Made by a program: the position numbers and the translations under genes. Shown here one piece after another: positions 16,869-24,730 of a stretch of DNA of 64,000 nt. The notes beneath the pieces were generated by a model. That model saw nothing but the letters and a program-made list of their open reading frames with translations, was not told where the DNA came from and did not search any database. Source of the stretch: Nakamurella sp040546275 (GTDB taxonomy: Bacteria; Actinomycetota; Actinomycetes; Mycobacteriales; Nakamurellaceae); assembly GCF_040546275.1 (NCBI RefSeq), contig NZ_JBEPNO010000001.1, positions 124,001 to 188,000 on the forward strand. Reading direction: 5' to 3'. Position 1 is the first letter of the stretch, and every line of letters begins with the position of its first letter.

Positions 16869-17894
16869 CTACCGGGTCGAGGGGCGGCGGACGAGCCGGG
16901 ACAGCGTGACGGCAACCACGAGAGCCGCGCCGTAGAAGAGTTGCTGGGCGAAATCCTGGGCCCCGAGGAGTTGTAACCCGGCCACACCGGTGGCCAGGAA
17001 CAGGACTGCGATCCCGGTGCCGAGCGCGTTGAACCGCCCGGGCTGGATCGATGTCGCACCGAGGAACACCGCGGCGTAGGCGGGCAGCAGGAAGGTGTCG
17101 ACCGAGGACGGGCCGGCAGAGCCGGTGGTTCCGACGTAGAGGACACCGGCCAGAGCGGCGATGGTGCCGGCCAGGACGAACGCACCCATCCGCACCCGGG
17201 TGACCTTGATTCCGCTCAGAACCGCGACATCCCGCGACTGCCCGACGAACAGCACACGCATCCCGACCGGGGTGAAGCGTGCGACGTACCAGATGATCAG
17301 CATGATCAGCACGCAGTAGTAGAACTGCACCGGGACCTTCCCGACCTGCCGCAGGAAGGTCCAGTTCGCCAGGTCTCCGGACACACCGACGATGGTCGTC
17401 GAGTTCGCCAGCCAGAACACCAGGCCGGTGAAGAACGTGCCCGTGCCGAGCGTGACGATGAACGGCTCGGTCTTGAACATCACCACGAACAGTGCGTTGA
17501 CTCCACCACAGGCGGCGCCGACCACGACCGCGATGAGGCACGCCACCCCGACCGGCACGCCGTGCTGCACGTTGAGCACCGCGATCACCACGGCGGCCAG
17601 CGCACCCGTTGCGCCGAGCGACAGATCGATGTCGCCCGCCATCGACGGGACGAGCGCGGCGAGGGCCAGCATGAACAGGATCGACTGGGAGCCCAGGATG
17701 CTCGTGACGTTGCCGCTGGTGAGGAACCGGTCAGGAGAAAGAATGGAGAAGACCACGACCAGCAGGAGCCAGGCCAGCGGGAGTGCCGAGCGTTCGGCCC
17801 ACTGTCCGATCGACCGGCCGCCCGCCGGGGAGGTGCGTGGCGACTGTCGCTGTGGCGTCGGCGTTTTCGGGTCGGTGATGGGGGCGGACGTCAC
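16869..17894 (-). CDS. CUT2-family (ribose/xylose-type) ABC transporter permease
   Basis: 341 residues with about ten hydrophobic segments and the BPD_transp_2 pattern (VPSMAGDIDLSLGATGALAAVV; GINALF-like GGVNALFVVMFKTEPFIVTLGTGT). GTG 17894 overlaps the stop of the ATPase gene (GTGA). It is the membrane channel of the importer with the two genes upstream. These importers usually carry sugars, but the neighbourhood of ring-cleavage genes makes an aromatic or other carbon source possible. Confidence 0.92.
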   Translation of the reverse strand: MTSAPITDPKTPTPQRQSPRTSPAGGRSIGQWAERSALPLAWLLLVVVFSILSPDRFLTSGNVTSILGSQSILFMLALAALVPSMAGDIDLSLGATGALAAVVIAVLNVQHGVPVGVACLIAVVVGAACGGVNALFVVMFKTEPFIVTLGTGTFFTGLVFWLANSTTIVGVSGDLANWTFLRQVGKVPVQFYYCVLIMLIIWYVARFTPVGMRVLFVGQSRDVAVLSGIKVTRVRMGAFVLAGTIAALAGVLYVGTTGSAGPSSVDTFLLPAYAAVFLGATSIQPGRFNALGTGIAVLFLATGVAGLQLLGAQDFAQQLFYGAALVVAVTLSRLVRRPSTR

Positions 17895-19504
17895 TGGTGC
17901 ACCTTTTCTGTGGTCGAGAGGGACGTTTCGGTGGTCGCTCGCGCGGCGGCGTAGACGGCGGTCGAGATGGCCTCGGGACTCATGTCGGCACCTTCGACCT
18001 GGCCGGCCTGACGGCCGTCGCTGACCACGACCACCCGATGGCACACGGTGGCCAGTTCGTCGAAGTCGCTCGATACCCAGATGACGGACATGCCCGTCGT
18101 CGTCGCCCGTTCGATGACCCGATAGATCTCGGCGCGCGCAGCGACGTCGACGCCCTGCGTCGGCTCGTGCAGCACGAGCAGACGCGGCTCGATCTCCAAC
18201 CACTTGGCCAGCACCACCTTCTGCGCGTTGCCGCCGCTCAGGGTGCCGATCGGAAGCGAGGTCCGGCGTGGGCGCACGTCGAGGCGTTCGGCGCGTTCGT
18301 CGGCGGCGGCCCGCAGCTCACCGAGGCGCAGCCGACCAGCCCTGGAGAACCGTTGCGCCACCAGGAGCATCATGTTCTCCGCGACCGACACGGCCGGGGC
18401 GATCGCGTCACGTCGCCGGTCGGCCGGGATGAGGGCCATCCCCATCTGGACCGCCACCGCCGGGCTGTGACGGGAGAGGTCGACCGCAGCGCCGTGCAGC
18501 GCCAGCGTTCCGCCGGCCGGTCTGGCACCGAACAGCAGGTATGGCACGTCCTCGACGCCGGAGCCCATCAGGCCCGCCAGGCCGACGACCTCCCCAGGGG
18601 CCACCGTCAGGTCCAGATCGTGTATCCGACCACCGTTCAGTCCAGTGACGGCGACCGCGGCAGGGGCGCCGGAGTCGAACTGCCGCAGTCGCTGGGCCGC
18701 ACCCACGGGTCCACCGGCCGCAGCGGCGGCTGCAGCCGAACCGACGATGAGTTCGACGATCTCGTCGTCACTGACGTCGCTCATCGCCGCCGTGGCCGCC
18801 ACCCTGCCGTCTCGCAGGATGGTCACGCGGTCCGCGATCTCCCGTACGGCTGCGAGATCGTGGGAGATGAAGACGACGCTCGAGCCGGAGGCCACCACCC
18901 GCCGGATCAGATCGAACAGGAACTCGACCTCGTGCTCCGGCAGGAACACCGTCGGTTCATCCAGGACGAGAACCGATGACGCGGCACCGGTCCGGGCGCG
19001 GTACTGCTCGAGTTGGTCGGCCGCGCGGGCGATCGCCACCAGGGCCTGGTCGACCGGTGGCAGGTCGTCCACCACCAACCGGGGGTCGATGTTCACCCCG
19101 TAGGAGCCGAGCATCTCTGCTGCTGAACGGATCTCGCGCCGCCAGTTGATCTGCCGACGGGATGGGCCGCCGGTCGTCAGCGAGCTTCCGAGCAGGTTCT
19201 CCACCACCGTCAGCGGTTTTGCGAGACCGAGGTCCTGGTGGACGAAGCTGAGACCCAGACCGCTGGATGCCCCGAGGGCCATCGGCAGCGTGACCTCCCG
19301 GCCGTCCACCGCGAGCAGGCCTCCTGGTTCCGGGACGTTGACGCCGGCGAGAACCTTGACCAGGGTCGACTTCCCGCATCCATTCTCGCCGAGGAGCGCG
19401 AGCACCTCACCCTGTTCGACCGTCAGATCGACGTCGGACAGAGCACGCGTGGCCCCGAAAACCTTCGAGATGTGCCGCAGCTCCAGCGCCGTTGTGCTGG
19501 ACAT
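17891..19504 (-). CDS. CUT2-family ABC transporter ATPase (two nucleotide-binding domains)
   Basis: 537 residues with duplicated ATPase domains, as in RbsA/XylG. The first has Walker A GENGCGKSTLV and Walker B VLVLDEPTVF. The second has degenerate Walker A GLMGSGVED, signature LSGGNAQKVVLAKWL and LVLHEPTQGVD. ATG 19504 starts one base after the stop of the binding-protein gene. The first domain lacks an obvious LSGGQ signature (the DDLPPVDQALVAIARA segment stands there), a known trait of some RbsA-type ATPases. Confidence 0.92.
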   Translation of the reverse strand: MSSTTALELRHISKVFGATRALSDVDLTVEQGEVLALLGENGCGKSTLVKVLAGVNVPEPGGLLAVDGREVTLPMALGASSGLGLSFVHQDLGLAKPLTVVENLLGSSLTTGGPSRRQINWRREIRSAAEMLGSYGVNIDPRLVVDDLPPVDQALVAIARAADQLEQYRARTGAASSVLVLDEPTVFLPEHEVEFLFDLIRRVVASGSSVVFISHDLAAVREIADRVTILRDGRVAATAAMSDVSDDEIVELIVGSAAAAAAAGGPVGAAQRLRQFDSGAPAAVAVTGLNGGRIHDLDLTVAPGEVVGLAGLMGSGVEDVPYLLFGARPAGGTLALHGAAVDLSRHSPAVAVQMGMALIPADRRRDAIAPAVSVAENMMLLVAQRFSRAGRLRLGELRAAADERAERLDVRPRRTSLPIGTLSGGNAQKVVLAKWLEIEPRLLVLHEPTQGVDVAARAEIYRVIERATTTGMSVIWVSSDFDELATVCHRVVVVSDGRQAGQVEGADMSPEAISTAVYAAARATTETSLSTTEKVHQ

Positions 19505-19505
19505 G

Positions 19506-20726
19506 TCAGCCGGCGGGGGCGTTCTGCCACAGGCTGCGGTAGCCCTTGACGTAGCTGTCACCGAAGCCCTTGCCTGCCGCCGAGAATTCCGCGACGTTGG
19601 CCGGCGTGAAGAGGCGGTACGGGGCGAAGGCCTTCGGCGCCGCGATGGCGGGTTGCCCGGACATCACCCGGAACAGCTGGTCGGCCCCGCTGTAGGCCAT
19701 CCACGAGGCATCCGGACCCATGTCGGTCCCGATCAGATTCGACGGGTCGGCCATCAGCGGGACGACGTCGGGCGTCATGCCGAAGCCGTACATCATCGCG
19801 CCGTGGGCGGAAGCCTTCAGTGCGGGCAGCACGAACGGCGTCTGGGCGTCGTACACGGTGAACACCGCCTTGACGTTCGGGTTCCGCACCAGCGCCGACT
19901 GCACCGCGCTGGTCAACTTCGTCGACCAGTCCGGGATCGAGACGTTGATGGAGTCGACCTTGCAGGTGGCGCAATACTTCTTGAACTCCTGCGTCACGGT
20001 GTTGCCCATCCCGATGGACGGCGGGTTCTCGTTCGAGGTGATCACCAGTGAGTCGATGGCACCACCGTTCGCGCGGGTCAGTGCCGAGGCGACGCCCATC
20101 CGCATCGCCTGGTCGAACTGACCGTCGGTCTGTCCGGCGATCAGCGTCGAGGCCGGCTCGGACACGTCGGCGAGGTGGAGGTCGACGACCTTGATTCCGG
20201 CGGCCTTGGCCGCTGCCATCTGGGGAGCCAGGGCCGCTGGATCGATGCCGCAGACCAGCGCGATGCCGTCGTAGTGCTGGCTGATCGCAAGATTCATGCC
20301 CTGCACCCACGCCTGCGGGCCGCCGTTGTTCTGGAAGTAGGTGCTGCCCGTCATGCCGACGCTCTTCGCGATGTCGACGATCTGACGGGAGTTCGTGTCG
20401 CAGGTCTTCACCTGGCTGCTGACGGGCATGGAGAGGATCTTCTTCCCGGCGAGGCCGGCGACGGAGAAGGCGGGCCCCTGAGCGGTGAAGGTCGGTTGCT
20501 CGGCGGCGTCGGCGAGTGCCTGCTTCAACGTGGTGAGGTCGGCGGCCGACACGGCTGAGCCGGCGGGTGACGTACTTCCGGCGCCGGCCGAAGTGGTCGT
20601 CCCGGGGGAGGAACCGGCTGTGCTGCTGGTCGAGCTGCAACCTGCGATCACGGCGGCGGCCAGCACCGCGGCGGTGGAAAGCATGCCCGCGCGAACCCAT
20701 GTGGAGCGATCTCTGCGTTGAGACAT
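19506..20726 (-). CDS. Periplasmic-binding-protein-like lipoprotein of the CUT2 importer
   Basis: 406 residues. The signal peptide ends in lipobox VIAGC, with C30 as the lipidated cysteine, followed by a Ser/Thr/Gly linker. The mature part has the type 1 periplasmic-binding fold (ILSMPVSSQVKTCDTNSRQIVDIAKSVGM; SLVITSNENPP; LKASAHGAMMYGFGMTPDVV). The start is ATG 20726; TTG 20729 also opens the frame. It is the first gene of the importer operon, and 214 bases separate it from the divergent MarR gene. Confidence 0.92.
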   Translation of the reverse strand: MSQRRDRSTWVRAGMLSTAAVLAAAVIAGCSSTSSTAGSSPGTTTSAGAGSTSPAGSAVSAADLTTLKQALADAAEQPTFTAQGPAFSVAGLAGKKILSMPVSSQVKTCDTNSRQIVDIAKSVGMTGSTYFQNNGGPQAWVQGMNLAISQHYDGIALVCGIDPAALAPQMAAAKAAGIKVVDLHLADVSEPASTLIAGQTDGQFDQAMRMGVASALTRANGGAIDSLVITSNENPPSIGMGNTVTQEFKKYCATCKVDSINVSIPDWSTKLTSAVQSALVRNPNVKAVFTVYDAQTPFVLPALKASAHGAMMYGFGMTPDVVPLMADPSNLIGTDMGPDASWMAYSGADQLFRVMSGQPAIAAPKAFAPYRLFTPANVAEFSAAGKGFGDSYVKGYRSLWQNAPAG

Positions 20727-20906
20727 CAATTGTCCTGTTCGTCGTCCTCGGTGACGGCGCGACCACGGCGGGGGGCCAGTGTCGATCCGGGTGTCCAGCT
20801 GACGGTAGGGGAGTGAAAGTGTCTAGGGCACGGTGCATTCGACGGCTGTGCGCCGAGGGGAAACGGTGGCCGCGAACGCGACATTCGTCGTATGTCATCG
20901 ACTGGC

Positions 20907-20922
20907 GGTTGAGTGTTCAACC
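20907..20922. promoter_or_regulatory. MarR operator copy 1 (GGTTGA-N4-TCAACC)
   Basis: Palindrome GGTTGAGTGTTCAACC, 18 bases upstream of the MarR start codon at 20941 and in the gap shared with the importer operon. The same 16-mer recurs exactly at 21397-21412, with a related perfect palindrome at 21434-21451. Recurrence only around this regulator makes it the probable binding site of the MarR protein at 20941-21402. Confidence 0.7.
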
Positions 20923-20940
20923 CGCGCCTAGCATTGAAGG

Positions 20941-21402
20941 ATGGACGAGGGGCTGACGCAGGACCAGGCTGCGACGTGGTTGGCGTACCGGCGGATGCAC
21001 ATCCGGCTGATGACCGGGCTGGACCGTCAGTTGGCCCACGATTCGCGGATGCCGCAGGGCTACTACGCCGTGCTGGCCCAGCTTGCCGGGCAGCCGGACC
21101 GGCGGCTCCTGCTGTCCGAACTTGCCCGGCGGTGCAACTTTTCGCAGAGCCGGCTCTCACATGCGGTGGCGCGCATGGAGGAGTCGGGTTGGGTCGTGCG
21201 CGAGGACGCGGGCACGGCCCGACCCAGCACGTACGCGCGTCTGACCGACACGGGCGCGGGTGTGCAGGCCACCGCCGCCATCGGGCACGACCGGGCGGTG
21301 CGGGAACTCGTCTTCGGTGGGCTGACCACCGCTCAGGCAGATCAGCTCCGCATTCTGGCCGAGATCATCAGCGAGCACATCGCGGAGCATCAGCGGGGTT
21401 GA
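20941..21402 (+). CDS. MarR-family transcriptional regulator
   Basis: 153 residues with a winged helix (LLLSELARRCNFSQSRLSHAVARMEESGWVVREDAGTARPSTYARLTDTG). Its stop codon lies inside operator copy 2, and another copy stands before its own start. It is divergent from the CUT2 importer and followed 72 bases later by a Tat-exported SnoaL-like gene. The operator positions predict that it represses itself and that downstream gene, and perhaps the importer. The effector is probably a phenolic or related acid, as for many MarR proteins. Confidence 0.92.
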   Translation: MDEGLTQDQAATWLAYRRMHIRLMTGLDRQLAHDSRMPQGYYAVLAQLAGQPDRRLLLSELARRCNFSQSRLSHAVARMEESGWVVREDAGTARPSTYARLTDTGAGVQATAAIGHDRAVRELVFGGLTTAQADQLRILAEIISEHIAEHQRG

Positions 21403-21451
21403 GTGTTCAACCTCGGCTTGGTAGGTTGGCGAGGAGTTGAACGTTCAACTC
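21397..21451. promoter_or_regulatory. MarR operator copies 2 and 3
   Basis: GGTTGAGTGTTCAACC at 21397-21412 (overlapping the MarR stop codon) and the fully symmetrical GAGTTGAACGTTCAACTC at 21434-21451. Their centres are 38 bases apart. Both share the core GTTGA-N4-TCAAC with the site at 20907. The second copy ends 23 bases before the ATG of the SnoaL-like gene, so bound protein would cover its promoter or leader. Confidence 0.7.
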
Positions 21452-21474
21452 TTCGTCTACGAAAGGGTCCCTCG

Positions 21475-22482
21475 ATGACCGCCCTCCCGTTCGTCTCCCG
21501 TCGCCGCCTGCTCAGGCTGGCCGCCGTCGGCGTCGTCGCAGTCCCGGCCTTGTCGATCGCGACGGATGCGTCGGCCGCCTCCGCCGGGCCGAGTGGTCCC
21601 GACGACCAGACGATCCCGAATGCCGAGGCCCGCGATACCCACGCCCGCAACACCGAAGCCCGCAACACCGCCGTGGTGAGGCGTGCCTTCGCGGAGTTCT
21701 ACGGCGGCGGGCGCACCGAGCGCTTCGCTGAGTTCTTCGATCATGGCTACATCGAGCACGACCCCGCGATCGCAGCCGGACGCTCGGGGCTCCTCGCATG
21801 GGTCAGGCAGACCCAGGCCCAGCGACCCCGCTCGATCACGTCGATCAAACGCATCATCGCGCAGGGGTCGATGGTCGCCGTGCACAGCCACCGCTCGACC
21901 ACTCCGGCGGACGAGATGACCGGGACGGCGGTGATCGAGCTGTTCAGCCTCCGTGCCGGCAGGATCGTCGAGCACTGGACCTACACCCAGGCGGTGCCGG
22001 CCACGACGCGGAGCGGCAACTCGATGTTCAGCAACGTCTACGCCTACCCGGGAACGCCGCCGGTGGTGACCCGGACGCGGGCCGATGCCAACCGGCAACT
22101 CATCCTGAAGGCCTGGGCCGCGGTGTTCAGTGCCCGCGACCTCACCGTGCTCGACCGCTACTGGGCGCCGGGCAACGGCTATCTGCAGCACAACCCGAAC
22201 GTGCCCAACGGAGTCGGTGGCCTCAAGGGTTTCCTGGGCACGCTCCCGCCGTCGGTATCGCAGAATCGTTTCTCGGTCGCCGCCGGGGATCTGGTGCTGA
22301 CGGTCAACCAGAGCGTGGCGACCTCCGGCGATCTCGACAGTGATCTGGTCGGGAGCGCGGTGGCAGACGTCTACCGGATCGTCGACGGTCGAGCGGTCGA
22401 GCACTGGGACGTCGTCTCGCCGGTGCCGACGACCAGTGCCAACGATCACTCCGTGTTCAGCAGGCTCCATCCCGAGCTCTGA
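21475..22482 (+). CDS. Exported protein with two SnoaL/NTF2-like domains
   Basis: 335 residues. The N-terminus has a twin-arginine signal (SRRRLLRLAAVGVVAVPALSIATDASA), so the protein is probably exported folded by Tat. Two NTF2-fold domains follow: the first around VVRRAFAEFYGGGRTERFAEFFDHGYIEHDP and the second around ILKAWAAVFSARDLTVLDRYWAPGNGYLQHNPNVPNG, each ending in a typical R.VEHWD/T strand. ATG 21475 follows GAAAGGG. Predicted to be under the adjacent MarR regulator. The reaction is unknown. Confidence 0.87.
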   Translation: MTALPFVSRRRLLRLAAVGVVAVPALSIATDASAASAGPSGPDDQTIPNAEARDTHARNTEARNTAVVRRAFAEFYGGGRTERFAEFFDHGYIEHDPAIAAGRSGLLAWVRQTQAQRPRSITSIKRIIAQGSMVAVHSHRSTTPADEMTGTAVIELFSLRAGRIVEHWTYTQAVPATTRSGNSMFSNVYAYPGTPPVVTRTRADANRQLILKAWAAVFSARDLTVLDRYWAPGNGYLQHNPNVPNGVGGLKGFLGTLPPSVSQNRFSVAAGDLVLTVNQSVATSGDLDSDLVGSAVADVYRIVDGRAVEHWDVVSPVPTTSANDHSVFSRLHPEL

Positions 22483-22584
22483 GCCAAGGGCTTCCCGGGT
22501 TCGGGCCCTTCCGGGTGTCGCCCTCGTTCCCGGTACTCGTCGAGATCGCCGTACCGACCCGTTGTCCCCGGAGTTGATGCTTCC

Positions 22585-22644
22585 ATCAGATCTGATTCCC
22601 AATGACAATTTCCGTGGCCGGGCTGATGATGGCGTCAGAAACGA
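22585..22644 (+). promoter_or_regulatory. Promoter of the second catabolic operon with TetR-type operator
   Basis: Palindrome ATCAGATCTGAT at 22585-22596. A -35-like ATGACA lies at 22602-22607, then after exactly 17 bases GATGAT at 22625-22630, followed by GGCGTCAGAAACGA at 22631-22644. The same order (ATCAGTTCTGA, TTGACA, 17 bases, GATGAT, GGCATCAGAACCGA) occurs at 29185-29246 before the acyl-CoA synthetase. The ATG of the dioxygenase gene is at 22656. Confidence 0.65.
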
Positions 22645-22655
22645 CGAGAGGATCA

Positions 22656-23804
22656 ATGATGACCACTCCTACGGCCGAGGCCGATTCGAGGAACATCCAT
22701 CGCGATCTGCACAGCGAGCAGGGGTCGGTGCGGGGCGAACGGCCGGACCGCGCCCGAAATCCGGTGATCAAGGCCGAGGACCTCGCCTGGTTGGAGTTCC
22801 AGAAGCCGGACCTCGACCGGGCCGAGAAATTTGCGCACGACTTCGGTTTCACGACGGTCACGCGCACTCCCGATTCGGTGTCGCTGCGCGGAGCGCTTGC
22901 GGGCAGTCAGTGCCTGGTGATCCGCCGCGGTCGGGATTCGCGCTTCGTCGCCCCGGTATTCCGCGCGGCCGATCGCGCGGATCTCGACCGGCTCGCGCGG
23001 GCAACCGACTCGATACCCAGACCCCTGGACGGTCCGGGCGGCGGTGCGGTCCTCGATCTGCACGACCCATCCGGGTCCTTGCTCCGGGTCGTCGCTGGAA
23101 TCGACGAACTCTCGGCCCAACCGCTCGTCGCACCGTTGACCGTCAATGTCGGCGGCTCGGCCCTCCGGACGAACGCGGTGCAGCGACCACCCGTCGCGCC
23201 GGCCCAGGTGCAGCGCCTGGGTCACGTGGTGTTGGAAACGACTTCCTTCCAGCGTTCGCTGGACTGGTACCAGCACCATCTCGGACTGATCGTCAGCGAC
23301 TTCCTGTTCTTCCCCGGGCAGCGCGGGCGCGGACCCACGATGGCTTTCATCCGGTGTGACCGCGGCGGGATGCCGGCCGATCACCACACCCTTGCCATGC
23401 ACCTCGGACCCAGCTGCCGGTACATCCACTCCGCCTACCAGGTCGCCGATCTCGACGCCGTCGCAGCCGGCGGCCGACACCTCGCGGAGCAGGGCTACCG
23501 CCACGCCTGGGGCATCGGACGACACATCCAGGGCAGCCAGATCTTCGACTACTGGCGCGATCCCGACAAATTCATGGTCGAGCACTTCACCGACGGCGAC
23601 CTGTTCGACTCCTCCGTCGAGGCCGGCTGGGCACCGATGACCGCCAGCGGGCTGTCGCAATGGGGTCCGCCCGTCACCCGAGATTTCCTGGACGCCACCC
23701 CCTCCCCACGACTGGTCCGCGAACTCGTCCGCGCACTGCGGGACGGCAACAACGAATTCGACGTCCGCAGACTCGTCGGCCTGCTGAAAGTAGCCACCTC
23801 ATGA
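22656..23804 (+). CDS. Type I extradiol ring-cleavage dioxygenase (two VOC domains)
   Basis: 382 residues: a non-catalytic first VOC domain (AWLEFQKPDLDRAEKFAHDFGF) and a catalytic second one. By position against BphC-type enzymes the Fe(II) ligands are H190 (RLGHVVLE), H258 (YIHSAYQ) and E309 (KFMVEHF). The second-shell residues correspond to H244 (DHHTLAMH) and H290 (GRHIQGSQIFDY). It should cleave a catechol next to its hydroxyls. It is the first gene of a coupled operon (ATGA overlap with the next). The first 40 residues are a charged extension with no obvious role. Confidence 0.88.
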   Translation: MMTTPTAEADSRNIHRDLHSEQGSVRGERPDRARNPVIKAEDLAWLEFQKPDLDRAEKFAHDFGFTTVTRTPDSVSLRGALAGSQCLVIRRGRDSRFVAPVFRAADRADLDRLARATDSIPRPLDGPGGGAVLDLHDPSGSLLRVVAGIDELSAQPLVAPLTVNVGGSALRTNAVQRPPVAPAQVQRLGHVVLETTSFQRSLDWYQHHLGLIVSDFLFFPGQRGRGPTMAFIRCDRGGMPADHHTLAMHLGPSCRYIHSAYQVADLDAVAAGGRHLAEQGYRHAWGIGRHIQGSQIFDYWRDPDKFMVEHFTDGDLFDSSVEAGWAPMTASGLSQWGPPVTRDFLDATPSPRLVRELVRALRDGNNEFDVRRLVGLLKVATS

Positions 23805-24730
23805 GCATCAGCATCCTACGGACCGCCAACGCCTGGTGGGTCGAGACTGCCGACGGCGCAACTCGTATCGATACGACTGCCACCACGACCGGCGAACTGC
23901 TCGCCGACCGGCCGACGATCGCGACGACCGTGGGTGAGGTCACGGCGGTGCGCGATCTCGAGCTGCTGTCACCGATCACCGCGCCGTGCCGGGTCGTCGC
24001 ACAGATGGTGAACTACCGCTCCCACGCACTGGACTCCCACCTCGATCCCGACCGGGTACCGACCACCTTCTTCCGCAAGACGTCCGGCTCGATCAGCGGC
24101 CCGTTCGACGACATCCGCACCCCGAAGCACGTTCGCCTGCTCGACTACGAGGTGGAGATCGGTCTGGTGTTCGGAGCCGAGGTACCGGTGGGCACCGTCA
24201 TCACGGCCGCCGATCTCGCCCACTACGTCGCCGGCATCGTCATCACCAATGACGTCAGCGCGCGGGACCTGCAACTGCCCAAAACCCAGTTCTACGAGTC
24301 GAAGTCGTACCCGACCTTCACTCCCATCGGTCCGCGGCTGGTGCTGCTGGACGCAGCCGAGCTCGCCCGTTTCGGCGACCTGCGGTTGCAGACCTGGGTC
24401 AACGGCGACATCCGGCAGGACAACACGGTGGCCGACATGATCGTCAGGCCGGTACAGGCTCTCGAGGTGCTCACCGGGTTCCAGCGGCTCTCACCCGGGG
24501 ACGTGTTGCTGACCGGCACCCCGGGCGGGACTGCGCTCAGCGCACCGCCGAAGCCGATCGAGTTGATCGGCAACCTGCTGCCGCCGCATGTGAAGTGGAA
24601 GACCTTCTTCAAGCGCCAGGCCGGCAATCGAAAGTATTTGCGCGACGGCGACGTCGTGGAACTCTCGGTGGCAACCCCTGACGGGGCAATCGATCTCGGC
24701 CGCCAGCGGACGACGGTCCGCGGCGCATGA
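23801..24730 (+). CDS. Fumarylacetoacetate hydrolase (FAH)-family protein
   Basis: 309 residues. The metal-binding pattern of the family is visible as LDYEVEIGLVFG, then ITNDVSARDLQ and LLTGTPGG. Such enzymes hydrolyse or hydrate/decarboxylate the open-chain products of ring cleavage. Its ATG overlaps the dioxygenase stop (ATGA), and its own stop overlaps the hydroxylase start. It is the likely second step after extradiol cleavage in this operon. Confidence 0.92.
   Translation: MSISILRTANAWWVETADGATRIDTTATTTGELLADRPTIATTVGEVTAVRDLELLSPITAPCRVVAQMVNYRSHALDSHLDPDRVPTTFFRKTSGSISGPFDDIRTPKHVRLLDYEVEIGLVFGAEVPVGTVITAADLAHYVAGIVITNDVSARDLQLPKTQFYESKSYPTFTPIGPRLVLLDAAELARFGDLRLQTWVNGDIRQDNTVADMIVRPVQALEVLTGFQRLSPGDVLLTGTPGGTALSAPPKPIELIGNLLPPHVKWKTFFKRQAGNRKYLRDGDVVELSVATPDGAIDLGRQRTTVRGA

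Noticed and set aside
19558..20898. Minus-strand frame of 446 codons over the CUT2 binding protein
   Set aside because: Arg/Gly-rich out-of-frame translation of the lipoprotein gene, which has a signal peptide, lipobox and fold in the other frame.
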